Shown piece after piece: positions 34,950 through 44,156 of a stretch of DNA of 64,000 nucleotides (position 1 is the stretch's first letter; every line of letters starts with the position of its first letter). This stretch comes from Longitalea luteola (GTDB lineage Bacteria; Bacteroidota; Bacteroidia; Chitinophagales; Chitinophagaceae). The DNA lies in contig NZ_JAFIQX010000009.1 of NCBI RefSeq assembly GCF_017356035.1, positions 62,001-126,000 of the forward strand, given 5' to 3'. The translations under genes and the position numbers were made by a program. Below the pieces are notes generated by a model. The model saw only the letters and a list, made by a program, of their open reading frames with translations, did no database searches and was not told the origin of the DNA.

Positions 34950-37900
34950 TTATTCTAACTGCCCTTTTAACGGGCCAGGCGTGTGGGCCTTCTGCGCATA
35001 CTCAGACGGCAACAGGCCGAACTCTTTTTTAAAGGTGCGGGCAAAATATTTGGGATTGTTAAAGCCCACTTCATAGGCTATTTCAGCAATGGATAACTGG
35101 CTTTTTTCCAGCAGCTGCGCCGCCCGTTTCAACCGGATGGTCTTAATGAAATCAAGGGGCGACTTTCCAGTAAGGGCAAGTAATTTTTTATACAGGGCTA
35201 CGCGGCTCATGTGCAGGGCCCGGCTCAGGTCTTCCACCGAAAACTCGGGGTTGGAAATATTGTTTTCCACCGTCTCGATCGACTGGCGAATCAACTGTTC
35301 ATCCACTGAAGTAATACTTATTTCGGAAGGATTTACCTCCACCTGTTTCTGGAACAGTTTGCGCATTGCTTCCTGCTGGGCCAACAGATTCCGGATGCGC
35401 GACTGCAACATTTCATAACTGAAGGGCTTGGTCACATAATCATTAGCGCCCGCCTGAAATGCTTCCAGCTTCGGTTCAGCAGCCGAACGCGCTGTCAATA
35501 AGATAACCGCGATATGAGACGTTTGCTTATCGTGTTTAATAGTTCGGCATAACTCCAAACCATCCATTACCGGCATCATGACGTCGCTCACCACAAGGTC
35601 GGGCTGGTGCTTTTTGGTTTTCTCCCATCCCTCTGCTCCATTCACCGCTTCAATGACCGTATAACTCCGGCGCAAATTGTCTTTAAGATAAAAGCGGATG
35701 TCTTCATTGTCATCCACAATAAGCACAACCGGTTTCCTGCGCGATGATCTGCCGGGCACATCAACCGGTTCCTCAGCTGTTGCTGTGGCAAGCAGTTCTT
35801 TCCTGTGATCTGTCACCGCTTCCGTTGCCGGAACCTGTACCGGCAGCAATACAGTAAAGCAGGTTCCCTTACCCGGTTCGCTTTCCACGGCAATGGTTCC
35901 CTGGTGCAGGCGCACAAATTCTTTTGAAATGGCGAGCCCGATACCACTGCCCTGGTTCAAAATGCTGCCTGGTACATCATGCTGAAAGAAACGTTCGAAT
36001 ATTTTTTCCTGGTCTTCAAAAGGAATACCAATGCCACTGTCCTTCACCTTAATAGAAACATACCCTGGTTGCGGCTCGTCGTTTTTGTCGTGCTGCATAC
36101 CTACCATTACCTGGATGGTGCCAAACTCAGGCGTAAACTTGAAAGCATTGGACAGGAGGTTGAACAAGATGCGCTCTACCTTATCAGGGTCAAAGGAGAT
36201 CTGCAGCCCATCGAGATCTGTTGAAAAACTAAAATGAATGTGCCTGGCACTGGCCATATCGGTGAATGACAGCGAGATCTCTTTCACAAATGACACAATA
36301 TCGCCTACGGACGGATACAACCGCAGTTCCTGCATTTCCAGTTTCCTGAAATCGAGCAGCTGGTTCACCAGGGCCAGCAGGCGGCGCGCGTTGCGATAGA
36401 TCAACTGATACTGCTTCTTCTGTTCGGTTTCATGATCTTGTTTCAGCATTTTTTCCACTGGCGCCAAAATCAACGACAAGGGCGTTCTGAACTCGTGGCT
36501 GACGTTGGTGAAGAATTTCAACTTCATCAGGTCCAGTTCATGAATACGCTCTGCTTCTTTTTTCTGCTGCGCCAGTTGAAAACGCATATGCGCCCGTTGA
36601 ATCGTGAGCCGGCGGGCGGCAAATAAAATAGCAGCTATCAGCAAGGCATAAATGATAAAAGCCGGAATGGTCTTCCAGAACGGTGGTAATATGGTTATGG
36701 CCAGTGCCGTTCCCTGTTCATTCCATACGCCATCGCCATTACTGGCTTTTACGCGGAAAATATATGTGCCGGGGTCGAGGTTGGTATAGGTGACGGTACG
36801 ATGGGTGGCATCGGCGGTTAGCCAGTCCTTATTGAATCCTTCGAGCTTATAGGCGTATCGATTTTTTTCGGGGTTGGAATAATTCAGCGCTGCAAACTCC
36901 AGGGAGAAAATATTCTCATGATATTTCAGCGTTATTTCCTTTACTTCCGAAATAGCCGTTTGTAACAGCACGCGATTATTGATCACTTCGCCGGGTTGCG
37001 GACTTTTATCGAATACCCGCAGACCGGTGAGCACCACTTCCGGCACCACGGCATTATGGGCGATGGTTTCCGGACTGATGATATTGAATCCATTGGCGCC
37101 ACCAAAGATCAATTCGCCGCGTTTTGTTTTCAGGGCTGCATTCTCATTGAATTCCCGGCCCTGCAAACCGTCCCGTTCATCGTAATTCCTGAACTGGATG
37201 TGCAAAGCGTCATTCGCATTTTTCTGCACCCAGGCTCTTGAAATGCCATTGGTCGTTCCTAACCACAACGTATGTGCGTTATCCTCAAGCAAGGTAAGAA
37301 TATTATTCTCCGCAAGGCCATCTGCCTCAGTAAAATGCCGGAAAGTATTCGTGGCTTTGTCAAATACATTCAGGCCACCCCGGGTAGCCACCCACATATT
37401 TCCCTGGCTGTCCTTTAATAATGCGGTTACACTATTATTACCGAGGCTATTCGGGTTCTTTGCATCGTGTTCGTAATAAGTGAATTTGCCGGTGGCTTTA
37501 TTCAATACATTAATCCCTGATTCGGTACCGATCCAAAGATTTCCATCCAGGTCTTCAGCCAGCGCCGCAATGTAATTGGAGTTTACAGAACCCGGTGCTT
37601 TACGGTAGAACCGGAAGCCGTTTATGCCGGGCAGAAAACGGTTCAATCCACCACTGAGCGTGCCTACCCAAAGTTGCTGTTGGGCATCTTCATAGATCTC
37701 CCAGATGCTGTTATCTGAGATACTGGTGGCGTCATTGGGATCGTGTTTGTAATGAATGAACTGCTTACCGTCGTAGCAATCGAGTCCCCCATAGAAAGAG
37801 CCGATCCAGAGTTTCTTATTATGATCGATACACAAACTAACAATTACATCGTTGCTGATGCTGTTGGCGTTGTTGGGATCGTGTTTGAAAATGCGGTAAT

Positions 37901-39110
37901 TACCATTGCTTCGATCATAGTAGATCAGTCCGCCCCCATTGGTGCCGATCCATAGATTGCCTTTATCATCTTCTACAAACCGGTTTACATCATCGAATGG
38001 CAAACTGCGTGCATCAGTTAGCAAATGCCGGTATACGGGAAATTTGATGATGTTCTCGTGGTAATAGTTAATGCCTTTTTTATAGGTGCCTAACCAGATA
38101 ATGCCGGTATTATCTCGGTAAATGGCATTAATGCTGTTCTGGCTGATGCTCTTGAGATCCTCCGGTTTATTTTCCAGGTACGAGGTGGCGCCCGTTTGTT
38201 TGTTCAACAGGTTCACGCCCCCATGATCGGTGATGATCCAGATGGTGCCGTTATTATCCTGCTGAATACCGGTTACCAGGTTGTTGTTCAGCCGCGTTGA
38301 TCCTGCATCGCGGTGATAATGCACCAGCTTGTTGGTGCTGGTAGTATAACACCAGGCGCCCTGCGGCAATCCATGGGTATAGATCCACAGGTCATTGCCG
38401 GCATCGGCAAACACCCGGTATTGCATCGGCGCTTTTTCTTTGAAAATATCCGCTTTGCGAAAGATCATTTTTTCGGTAGCGGTATTATAACCTTCCAGCA
38501 AACCGTCACTATAAATGACCCATATCGTTCCGGTATTATCGGCCACCATATCGGCCACATCGGGCGTGGTTGATGTAACCGGTTGCCGTTGGAAGCGCTT
38601 TACCGTATGCGCCGCAGAGTTATAGCGGGTTATGCCCTGCCCGTTCTGCGCAAACCAGTAACATCCCTGTTTATCTTTTACAATATCGGTAACAACTGCA
38701 GCCGGTATTGACAGTTGCCGGCAATAAGCTGCTGCACTACCTATGTTTTTTTCTGAAACGGGATCAAAAACGCATTGCGCATTACGGGTATCGATCCAGA
38801 GTTTATTGTGCGGTCCTTCCTGGATCTTTACAATGAGGTCATCATTGATTGAAGTGGAGTCATTTTCTTTATGGCGGAAAACTTTAAAGGTATAGCCATC
38901 ATAGCGGTTCAGGCCCGAAGCGGTGCCAAACCACATAAAACCTTTTGCGTCTTTTATTATGGATGTTATCTGGTTATGCGACAAACCGTTGGAAACATCG
39001 AGGTGTGAAAACGGATATTGCAACGGTTGTGCAACCACACACAGGATATACACCAGGCAGGCAATCGTTAGTATCAGTTTCCGTTTAAACATCATAAGCA
39101 GCAATCGCAA
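34950..39110 (-). CDS. Hybrid two-component system regulator (HTCS) of locus 1
   Basis: 1386 residues in one chain. Signal or anchor at the start (KLILTIACLVYILCVVAQ). Two seven-bladed Reg_prop propellers follow (repeats such as GFMWFGTASGLNRYDG, LWIGTNGGGLIYYD), to about residue 690, then a Y_Y_Y domain (YAYKLEGFNKDWL) and a membrane helix (IPAFIIYALLIAAILFA). Next come HisKA with FFTNVSHEFRTPLSLIL, HATPase (NLLSNAFKFTP, DSGIGIP), a receiver domain (LIVDDNEDIRFYL, VVSDVMMPVMDG, VTKPF) and a C-terminal AraC-type DNA-binding domain (FSVEDLSRALHMSRVALYKKL ... EIAYEVGFNNPKYFARTFKKEFG). HTCS proteins bind an oligosaccharide in the periplasm and activate the adjacent operon, here GH31-susCD. Confidence 0.96.
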   Translation of the reverse strand: MRLLLMMFKRKLILTIACLVYILCVVAQPLQYPFSHLDVSNGLSHNQITSIIKDAKGFMWFGTASGLNRYDGYTFKVFRHKENDSTSINDDLIVKIQEGPHNKLWIDTRNAQCVFDPVSEKNIGSAAAYCRQLSIPAAVVTDIVKDKQGCYWFAQNGQGITRYNSAAHTVKRFQRQPVTSTTPDVADMVADNTGTIWVIYSDGLLEGYNTATEKMIFRKADIFKEKAPMQYRVFADAGNDLWIYTHGLPQGAWCYTTSTNKLVHYHRDAGSTRLNNNLVTGIQQDNNGTIWIITDHGGVNLLNKQTGATSYLENKPEDLKSISQNSINAIYRDNTGIIWLGTYKKGINYYHENIIKFPVYRHLLTDARSLPFDDVNRFVEDDKGNLWIGTNGGGLIYYDRSNGNYRIFKHDPNNANSISNDVIVSLCIDHNKKLWIGSFYGGLDCYDGKQFIHYKHDPNDATSISDNSIWEIYEDAQQQLWVGTLSGGLNRFLPGINGFRFYRKAPGSVNSNYIAALAEDLDGNLWIGTESGINVLNKATGKFTYYEHDAKNPNSLGNNSVTALLKDSQGNMWVATRGGLNVFDKATNTFRHFTEADGLAENNILTLLEDNAHTLWLGTTNGISRAWVQKNANDALHIQFRNYDERDGLQGREFNENAALKTKRGELIFGGANGFNIISPETIAHNAVVPEVVLTGLRVFDKSPQPGEVINNRVLLQTAISEVKEITLKYHENIFSLEFAALNYSNPEKNRYAYKLEGFNKDWLTADATHRTVTYTNLDPGTYIFRVKASNGDGVWNEQGTALAITILPPFWKTIPAFIIYALLIAAILFAARRLTIQRAHMRFQLAQQKKEAERIHELDLMKLKFFTNVSHEFRTPLSLILAPVEKMLKQDHETEQKKQYQLIYRNARRLLALVNQLLDFRKLEMQELRLYPSVGDIVSFVKEISLSFTDMASARHIHFSFSTDLDGLQISFDPDKVERILFNLLSNAFKFTPEFGTIQVMVGMQHDKNDEPQPGYVSIKVKDSGIGIPFEDQEKIFERFFQHDVPGSILNQGSGIGLAISKEFVRLHQGTIAVESEPGKGTCFTVLLPVQVPATEAVTDHRKELLATATAEEPVDVPGRSSRRKPVVLIVDDNEDIRFYLKDNLRRSYTVIEAVNGAEGWEKTKKHQPDLVVSDVMMPVMDGLELCRTIKHDKQTSHIAVILLTARSAAEPKLEAFQAGANDYVTKPFSYEMLQSRIRNLLAQQEAMRKLFQKQVEVNPSEISITSVDEQLIRQSIETVENNISNPEFSVEDLSRALHMSRVALYKKLLALTGKSPLDFIKTIRLKRAAQLLEKSQLSIAEIAYEVGFNNPKYFARTFKKEFGLLPSEYAQKAHTPGPLKGQLE

Positions 39111-39162
39111 TCAAAATGTATAATTGTTTGTATGACAATATACGCGTTATCCTGGTTAAATC

Positions 39163-39211
39163 AGGTTATTAAGTTATTTAGTTCATAAGTTCCTTTAACT
39201 AAATAACTTAA
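39163..39211. repeat. Octamer words forming a perfect 15-bp hairpin
   Basis: Six 8-nt words (AGGTTATT, AAGTTATT and so on) that reverse direction in the middle. They create a perfect 15-bp inverted repeat: arms 39169-39183 and 39197-39211, 13-nt loop. The stem is almost pure A/T. It lies between proA's 3' array and the HTCS promoter. Confidence 0.8.
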
Positions 39212-39218
39212 TATCTGC

Positions 39219-39301
39219 GAACTGTGAACCGTAACCTTTGAACTTTAAACTTTAAACTTTGAACTGTGAACTTTGAACTGTGAACTTTGAACTGTGAACT
39301 A
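39219..39301 (-). repeat. Stop-anchored heptamer array after proA, twelve words
   Basis: Leftward from the stop codon (TAG at 39301-39299) the first word is TAGTTCA, then CAGTTCA and AAGTTCA alternate in exact register for about eleven words. It is the cleanest stop-anchored array in the window. Confidence 0.9.
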
Positions 39302-40540
39302 TCTGATCTGGCCGTTACCTTGTAACAACCACTTTTCAGTGACCAGTTTTTCCAGCGCAAACGGGCCACGGGCATGTAATTTCTGGGTAGAAATGCCGAT
39401 CTCGGCGCCCAGCCCCATTTCTTCCCCATCGGTAAAACGGGTGGAAGCATTGGTGTACACAGCAGCTGCATCCACTTCCTGTAAAAAGCGTGCGCAATGC
39501 TTTTTATTGTTCGACACGATGGCTTCGGAATGTTTGGTAGAATGCTCCCGGATGTGGTCCAGGGCTTCATCGATATTCTTTACCACTTTAATGGCGCATT
39601 TCAAACTGAGAAATTCCCGGTCAAAATCTTCAGGTGTGGCTTTTTGTAAATGCGGGTATCCCTTCAATAATTTATACGCTTTGGCGTCGGCAAATACTTC
39701 TACCTGGTGCTCATTGAACAACGGTTGCAATTGTTTCAGGAACACGGGCGCAACCTGTTCATCTACCAATACCGTATCTACCGAATTGCACACCGACGGA
39801 CGGGAAACCTTCGCATTCACTACGATATTCACCGCTTTTTTGATGGCGGCTTCTTTTTCTACATACACATGGCAAACACCTGCCCCGGTCTCTATTACCG
39901 GTACCAGGCTGTTCTTTCTAACAAATTGTATCAGCGAATCGGAGCCGCGGGGGATCAGCACATCTACATATTTCGTGGCTGTAAACAGTTCCTGCACAGT
40001 CTCGCGGTCTGCTGGTAACAGCGTTACACAGTCGGGGTCAATGTCATTTGCCTTCAACACTTTTTTGATCAGCCTGATGGCGGCCTGGTTCGTATTGTCG
40101 GCTTCGCTGCTGCCTTTGAGCACACAGCCATTCTGGCTGCGCAAACAAAGGGCGGCAATATCAAAAGTTACGTTCGGTCTCGATTCATAAATAGCGCCTA
40201 CCACGCCCAGCGGCACAGTCACTTTCTGCAGCAACAAGCCATTGTGAAGGCGGCGTTTTTCGAGCGTTTTGCCGGAAGGGTTAGGCAATTTGCTGATCTT
40301 CCTGATAGCGTTGGCAATACCAGCGATGCGTTGTTTGTTCAGTAATAAACGGTCAACTTTCGGATTGGCCGGGTCCTGCTTTTCCACATCGAGCTGATTG
40401 GCTTTTATAATAACGTTGGCATTCTTCTCCAGCTCATCGGCCAGTTGTAATAATACTGCTTTCAGTTGTTTATCGGTCGCCTGCCGCAGGTTAACAGCGG
40501 CTTTCCAGGTCTTAACTATCAATGGTTGTATGGTGCTCAT
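39299..40540 (-). CDS. proA: Gamma-glutamyl phosphate reductase ProA
   Basis: 413 residues. NADPH-dependent reduction of gamma-glutamyl phosphate to glutamate semialdehyde, the second step of proline synthesis. The aldehyde-dehydrogenase-like fold is visible: GVVGAIYESRPNVTFDIAALCLRSQNG, GSSEADNTNQAAIRLI, VLIPRGSDSLIQFV, the catalytic cysteine in SRPSVCNSVDTVLV, and ASTRFTDGEEMGLGAEIGISTQKLHARGP near the end. It starts 10 bp after proB, forming a proBA operon. Confidence 0.97.
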   Translation of the reverse strand: MSTIQPLIVKTWKAAVNLRQATDKQLKAVLLQLADELEKNANVIIKANQLDVEKQDPANPKVDRLLLNKQRIAGIANAIRKISKLPNPSGKTLEKRRLHNGLLLQKVTVPLGVVGAIYESRPNVTFDIAALCLRSQNGCVLKGSSEADNTNQAAIRLIKKVLKANDIDPDCVTLLPADRETVQELFTATKYVDVLIPRGSDSLIQFVRKNSLVPVIETGAGVCHVYVEKEAAIKKAVNIVVNAKVSRPSVCNSVDTVLVDEQVAPVFLKQLQPLFNEHQVEVFADAKAYKLLKGYPHLQKATPEDFDREFLSLKCAIKVVKNIDEALDHIREHSTKHSEAIVSNNKKHCARFLQEVDAAAVYTNASTRFTDGEEMGLGAEIGISTQKLHARGPFALEKLVTEKWLLQGNGQIR

Positions 40541-40550
40541 CAGGCCTTTT

Positions 40551-41585
40551 TTAAAAAATTACAATATCATCAGCATGCGCTGCCAGTACATTGCGCTTGG
40601 AAATGCCATCGCGGATAGCATTTGCATCGAGCTTAACTTTGGCAACGCCCAGGATGTTTTCATCTTCGTCTTTTATTTGTACTACTTCCCCTGCTGCAAA
40701 TTTTCCCTGCACATGGGTTACGCCTACCGTCAATAAACTGCGGCGTTGCAGCAATGCTTTGGCTGCACCTTTGTCAACCGCAAGCGTACCCAGGGTAATG
40801 CTACCGCTCGCCAGCCATTTCTGGCGGGCTTTCAAATTCGAAGGCTGGGGTTCAAAGGTAGTTCCATTCCTGTTGGTCAGGGCTTCTGCAAATGGTTCTT
40901 TTCTGTTCAGACCACAAATGATCACCTTAATACCAAGCGATGTAGCCAGGCGGGTGAATGTGAGTTTGGAGGTCATGCCGCCCAAACCGAGACTGCTCTT
41001 GCCGGTCTGTACATAACCCATCACCTTGCTGTCGATCTTTTCAACGCGAGGCATTATGTTTCCGGCGTCATCCATAAATCCGCCCACAGAAGTACAGATA
41101 ATGAGTGTTTCTGCATCGAACCCTACTGCAATGAGGGTAGCGAGCTCATCGTTGTCGGAAAATTTCAGCTCCACATTGCTCACCAGGTCATTTTCGTTCA
41201 CAATCGGCAAAATGCCGTTCTGCCAGAATGCTTCAAATGTTTCTTTTAACTGAACAAATTGAAACCGGTTGCTGAAATGGTGCCGTTCGCACAGCGCCTG
41301 GGCCACGGGAATGTCGTATTTGGAGAAATGCTTCTGGTATAACTGGATCAACAGCGGGTTACCCACTGCTGCAGCTGCTTTACGTTCGGTAATGCTGCCT
41401 TTATAATTCTTAATATATACCTTTCCGCTGCCCACTGCTCCGCTTGAGACCAGTACCACCCGGTGGGTCTCGAATAAAGCGGCAATCCCAGCCGCCACTT
41501 TTTTTATAATGGTATGACTAATTACTCCTTCATCATTGGTGATGACCGCAGTGCCAAGCTTAATTACTAAAACCGGTTTTTGCAT
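40551..41585 (-). CDS. proB: Glutamate 5-kinase ProB
   Basis: 344 residues. Phosphorylates glutamate on its gamma-carboxylate, the feedback-controlled first step of proline synthesis. Seen: MQKPVLVIKLGTAVI at the start, VLVSSGAVGSGK, LPIVNENDLVSNVELKFSDNDELA, and GLGGMTSKLTFTRLATSLGIKVII. The C-terminal third fits a PUA-like domain (SLLTVGVTHVQGKFAAGEVVQI). The start at 41585 is the conserved one; a reading frame from 41705 would translate the upstream repeat as ISDFRLR-type repeats and is an artefact. Transcribed with proA. Confidence 0.96.
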   Translation of the reverse strand: MQKPVLVIKLGTAVITNDEGVISHTIIKKVAAGIAALFETHRVVLVSSGAVGSGKVYIKNYKGSITERKAAAAVGNPLLIQLYQKHFSKYDIPVAQALCERHHFSNRFQFVQLKETFEAFWQNGILPIVNENDLVSNVELKFSDNDELATLIAVGFDAETLIICTSVGGFMDDAGNIMPRVEKIDSKVMGYVQTGKSSLGLGGMTSKLTFTRLATSLGIKVIICGLNRKEPFAEALTNRNGTTFEPQPSNLKARQKWLASGSITLGTLAVDKGAAKALLQRRSLLTVGVTHVQGKFAAGEVVQIKDEDENILGVAKVKLDANAIRDGISKRNVLAAHADDIVIF

Positions 41586-41601
41586 GCGCAAATGTAAGAC
41601 A

Positions 41602-41661
41602 GAAGTCGGAAGTCTGAAGTCGGAAATCCGAAGTCGGAAGTCGGAAATCTGAAGTCGGAAG
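41602..41661. repeat. Heptamer array (GAAGTCG) upstream of proB
   Basis: Eight 7-nt words, GAAGTCG five times with GAAGTCT, GAAATCC and GAAATCT, start 17 bp upstream of the proB start codon. One of the few arrays at a 5' end. Confidence 0.85.
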
Positions 41662-41847
41662 GTAGTGGCACTGGCCAAACGCAGCATGCCGAATGCGAGA
41701 CCCAAGGCAAATACATGGATCCAGTCTTAAACGTTCAGCCTTGGTGTATTCGGGTAAATAACTCTACATAAAACGCCTATCAAATAAATGACAATCAGCA
41801 TATTACAGCTGGCATTTCCTTTTAAAGAATACTGTTAAACAGGTGAT

Positions 41848-42015
41848 ATGAAAAAGTATTATGGATTTGTTTTGTTGCTGATGACCGTGTTTTATGGTAG
41901 TTGCGGCGCCATTGAAACCATCTTTAAAGCGGGTATGTGGTGGGGAATAATAATGGTGGTGATCGTTATAGCGGTAATATTCTGGATTATCAGTAAGTTG
42001 TTTGGAAGACGCTAA
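41848..42015 (+). CDS. Small membrane lipoprotein (55 aa)
   Basis: ATG at 41848 opens a 55-residue product: MKKYYGFVLLLMTVFYGSC (lipobox, cysteine at 19), then GAIETIFKAGMWWG, a hydrophobic helix (IIMVVIVIAVIFWII) and the tail SKLFGRR. Small Bacteroidota proteins with this C-x-x-IxxIFKAG-helix-ISKLF pattern are common and often mislabelled phosphatidate cytidylyltransferase; at this size that activity is not credible. The A/G-rich AGGTG 4-5 bases upstream is a plausible ribosome site. The stop codon opens a 7-nt word array. Confidence 0.75.
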   Translation: MKKYYGFVLLLMTVFYGSCGAIETIFKAGMWWGIIMVVIVIAVIFWIISKLFGRR

Positions 42016-42091
42016 AACCAATGGGCAATAGACAAGAGACAATAGACAAAAGACAAAGGTAAAACCAATTGGCAATTGACAATAGGCAAAA
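42013..42091 (+). repeat. Stop-anchored heptamer array after the small lipoprotein
   Basis: In register with the stop: TAAAACC, AATGGGC, then AATAGAC, AAGAGAC, AATAGAC and AAAAGAC. A second block of GGCAATT/GACAATA words follows at 42064-42091. Confidence 0.85.
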
Positions 42092-42208
42092 AGCTATTTG
42101 CAAAGCAGAACCAATTGGCAACCTCCAAACAGTTTAAAAGGTGGTGCCTGCGAATGGTACTTGCACCCACTGACCGGCTGACCGGCGGGCGATAGCCAAT
42201 TTGATCAG

Positions 42209-43162
42209 TTAATTCCTGAATTCCTGTGAGATCATTAACCCATATTTGCCACCATCTACAATGCCGATACCCAGGCGGCCGAACTCGGGCCGAAGGATAT
42301 TGGCGCGGTGCCCCGGAGAATGCATTAATCCACTGTGTGCAATATCGAGTGTTGGCGCCAGGGCAATATTTTCTCCTGCATTTGTAAATCGTACACCATC
42401 ATTGCGCATGCGGTCGAAAGGCCCTTTGCCATCAGGGGCAACATGTGAAAAATAGCCGCGCTGGAACATATCTACCGAATGTTTGCGCGCAACTGCCGTT
42501 AATTCGGGATCGGCTTTGAGGATATTCAGTCCCCTTTTTATCCGCTCGCCATTTACCCAGCTTAACATCAGTGTTTCCAGATCGCCTCTGGGCGGCGGAG
42601 CAATTACGGTGAAAGGCAGAATGACGGTTTCATCTGAACCCGGTTTTACCGTCAACCGGTTCATCGTTCTTTCTACTTCAGTAAATACCAGCGATAATTT
42701 CGTTTCTATCCATTCAGCCGGGACCGACAGCATTACCACAAAGCGGCTTTCGCGTGTTTTATCAGTGATCTTATTACTGATAGGCAGAGCCAGCACCAGG
42801 GCAGCCACGATCACCGCATGTGCAATGCCATTTAAGGCGCCAGGTAAAATGCCCAGGAATTTATTATCCCACCGGCCATGTGCTTCAACCGGTATTGTAT
42901 GTAATGTTTTATTCGTCAGTAAATTTATTAACACCCGAACCACAACATAGGTAGCTATAAATGCAAGGGGCAATGCCCAGGAGCCGAGGGAAGGAAAGTA
43001 TTTGTTGATAAACATTGTAGGATATGGATATAATAAAAAAGTAGCGGCGATGCTGATAATCAGCCCCAGCAGATAAAGTAACTCCAGGATAAATCCTTTT
43101 TGCCAACCATCCCAAATGCCGTAGGCAACGATGATCAACAGCAATATATCAATCCAATTCAT
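42209..43162 (-). CDS. CvpA family membrane protein fused to a CAP (SCP/PR-1) domain
   Basis: 317 residues. The N-terminal half (1-170) is a CvpA-like membrane module: MNWIDILLLIIVAYGIWDGWQKGFILEL, four hydrophobic helices, and the conserved DNKFLGILPGALNG. After a short linker the C-terminal part (about 195-315) is a CAP domain, with LMLSWVNGERIKRGL, HSVDMFQRGYFSHVAPDG, AGENIAL and MHSPGHRANILRPEFGRLGIG, the usual set of conserved residues. CvpA is tied to colicin V export and envelope stress; bacterial CAP domains are extracytoplasmic and of varied function. The helices would place the CAP domain outside the membrane. The role of the fusion is unknown. Confidence 0.9.
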   Translation of the reverse strand: MNWIDILLLIIVAYGIWDGWQKGFILELLYLLGLIISIAATFLLYPYPTMFINKYFPSLGSWALPLAFIATYVVVRVLINLLTNKTLHTIPVEAHGRWDNKFLGILPGALNGIAHAVIVAALVLALPISNKITDKTRESRFVVMLSVPAEWIETKLSLVFTEVERTMNRLTVKPGSDETVILPFTVIAPPPRGDLETLMLSWVNGERIKRGLNILKADPELTAVARKHSVDMFQRGYFSHVAPDGKGPFDRMRNDGVRFTNAGENIALAPTLDIAHSGLMHSPGHRANILRPEFGRLGIGIVDGGKYGLMISQEFRN

Positions 43163-43514
43163 ACTTGCTTTGCTATTGAAAAAACCATGCTACCAGTGGC
43201 AGTTGTATTTTCCGGCCGGCAATTGCAAGATTTACATACCAGGGGATCGTATTGTTGCTAAAATTCTACATTTTTAGAATGACCGCCGGTTTGAAAATAA
43301 TAAAGGCCCGGATAGAAATCCAGGCCTGTTAAAAATCCAATATCCTATGAAAAACCGATATACTAACGGTGTTCGTGCTTTGCAAATTGTTTGCGGCTGA
43401 AAAATATTTTTTAAGGCTGAGAATGTGTTGTTTATACCTATTAAAAAACCTCAACAGCCGCTGCCTTGCATAGCCACCAACTTACATTCGTATACCGGTA
43501 TTGAAAGAACTACA
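43163..43514. other. Noncoding 352-bp stretch between the CvpA-CAP gene and an unknown gene
   Basis: Contains the hairpin and candidate RNA at 43296-43349 and otherwise A/T-rich sequence. The plus strand has only a 17-codon frame from the ATG at 43347, too short to support. Confidence 0.5.
43296..43349 (-). ncRNA. Candidate ~54-nt small RNA, second locus with CATAGGATA start
   Basis: Minus-strand layout: TTTG, 20 bp, TATATCGG (43355-43362, near the Bacteroidota -7 motif), then CATAGGATA (43341-43349), then a 9-bp hairpin with one mismatch (43304-43327, AGGCCTGGA arm) followed by TTATTATTTTC. It repeats the arrangement at 2552-2622. The T-run is weaker. Alternatively it is a plain terminator for the exported-protein gene at 43515, about 190 bp away. 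Confidence 0.25.
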
Positions 43515-44156
43515 TTATCTCATGATACCTGAATCAATAACACGTCCTACATATTTATTATCCTGCAGGATCCAGGTCACTTCATATTTACCAATGGCTT
43601 CGCTGTTCACCATGTAGATGTATAATCTCCGTTTGTCGGCAGACTGATACACCGCATTATGCGTTTTGATCGTTCCACCATCTGAATAAGTGAAATCAGG
43701 ATGGTACAGATCGGCATAGGCTGTTGGCGGAATGGCCACGGTATCTTTGTTATTAACTATAACGATAACCGAAGCAATTGCTGTTGAAGGAATGGTGCCA
43801 TAATCGCCATAATAAGGCTTACCATCTATCTTAACCACGTATTTCTTTTCTCCGTAGTAAGCCAGCTTGTGTTTCGAAGCGTCGAAGGGTGCGCTGGTGA
43901 TCACCACTTTCAAATTATTACCCTCAAAGGTTATTGACCGCATGTTGAAATCTGTTGCCGGTATTCTTTCGAGCGGTTTTTTTCCAATACGCTCATCGAT
44001 GCCGCCAATGGTAAAAGTGGCCAGGTCGTCCCGGATCTCGCCTTTGGGATATTTTGTAAAGCTTTCTCTTTTGTTGCGAAGATCGGGCAGGGATTCATCC
44101 TGGGCCATAGCGCCTACATGCAGGGCCAGCAGACACAGGCATAAAAAGGATCGCAT
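43515..44156 (-). CDS. Exported protein of unknown function
   Basis: 213 residues from the ATG at 44156, which gives a signal peptide (MRSFLCLCLLALHVGAMAQ). The mature part is beta-rich with many K, Y and D residues and two proposed halves: ITFEGNNLKVVITSAPFD and a second with IVIVNNKDTVAIPPTAYADLYHPDFTY. No known domain or catalytic motif is recognised. An upstream ATG at 44282 is rejected because it precedes the signal by 42 residues drawn from repeat-containing sequence. It stands alone between the candidate RNA and polysaccharide locus 2. Confidence 0.7.
   Translation of the reverse strand: MRSFLCLCLLALHVGAMAQDESLPDLRNKRESFTKYPKGEIRDDLATFTIGGIDERIGKKPLERIPATDFNMRSITFEGNNLKVVITSAPFDASKHKLAYYGEKKYVVKIDGKPYYGDYGTIPSTAIASVIVIVNNKDTVAIPPTAYADLYHPDFTYSDGGTIKTHNAVYQSADKRRLYIYMVNSEAIGKYEVTWILQDNKYVGRVIDSGIMR

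Noticed and set aside
41586-41705. Longer ProB beginning at 41705
   Set aside because: The added 40 residues are a translation of the GAAGTCG array; ProB homology begins at 41585.
43347-43400. 17-codon plus-strand frame after the hairpin at 43304
   Set aside because: Too short, no conserved motif, and the hairpin and T-run read on the minus strand.
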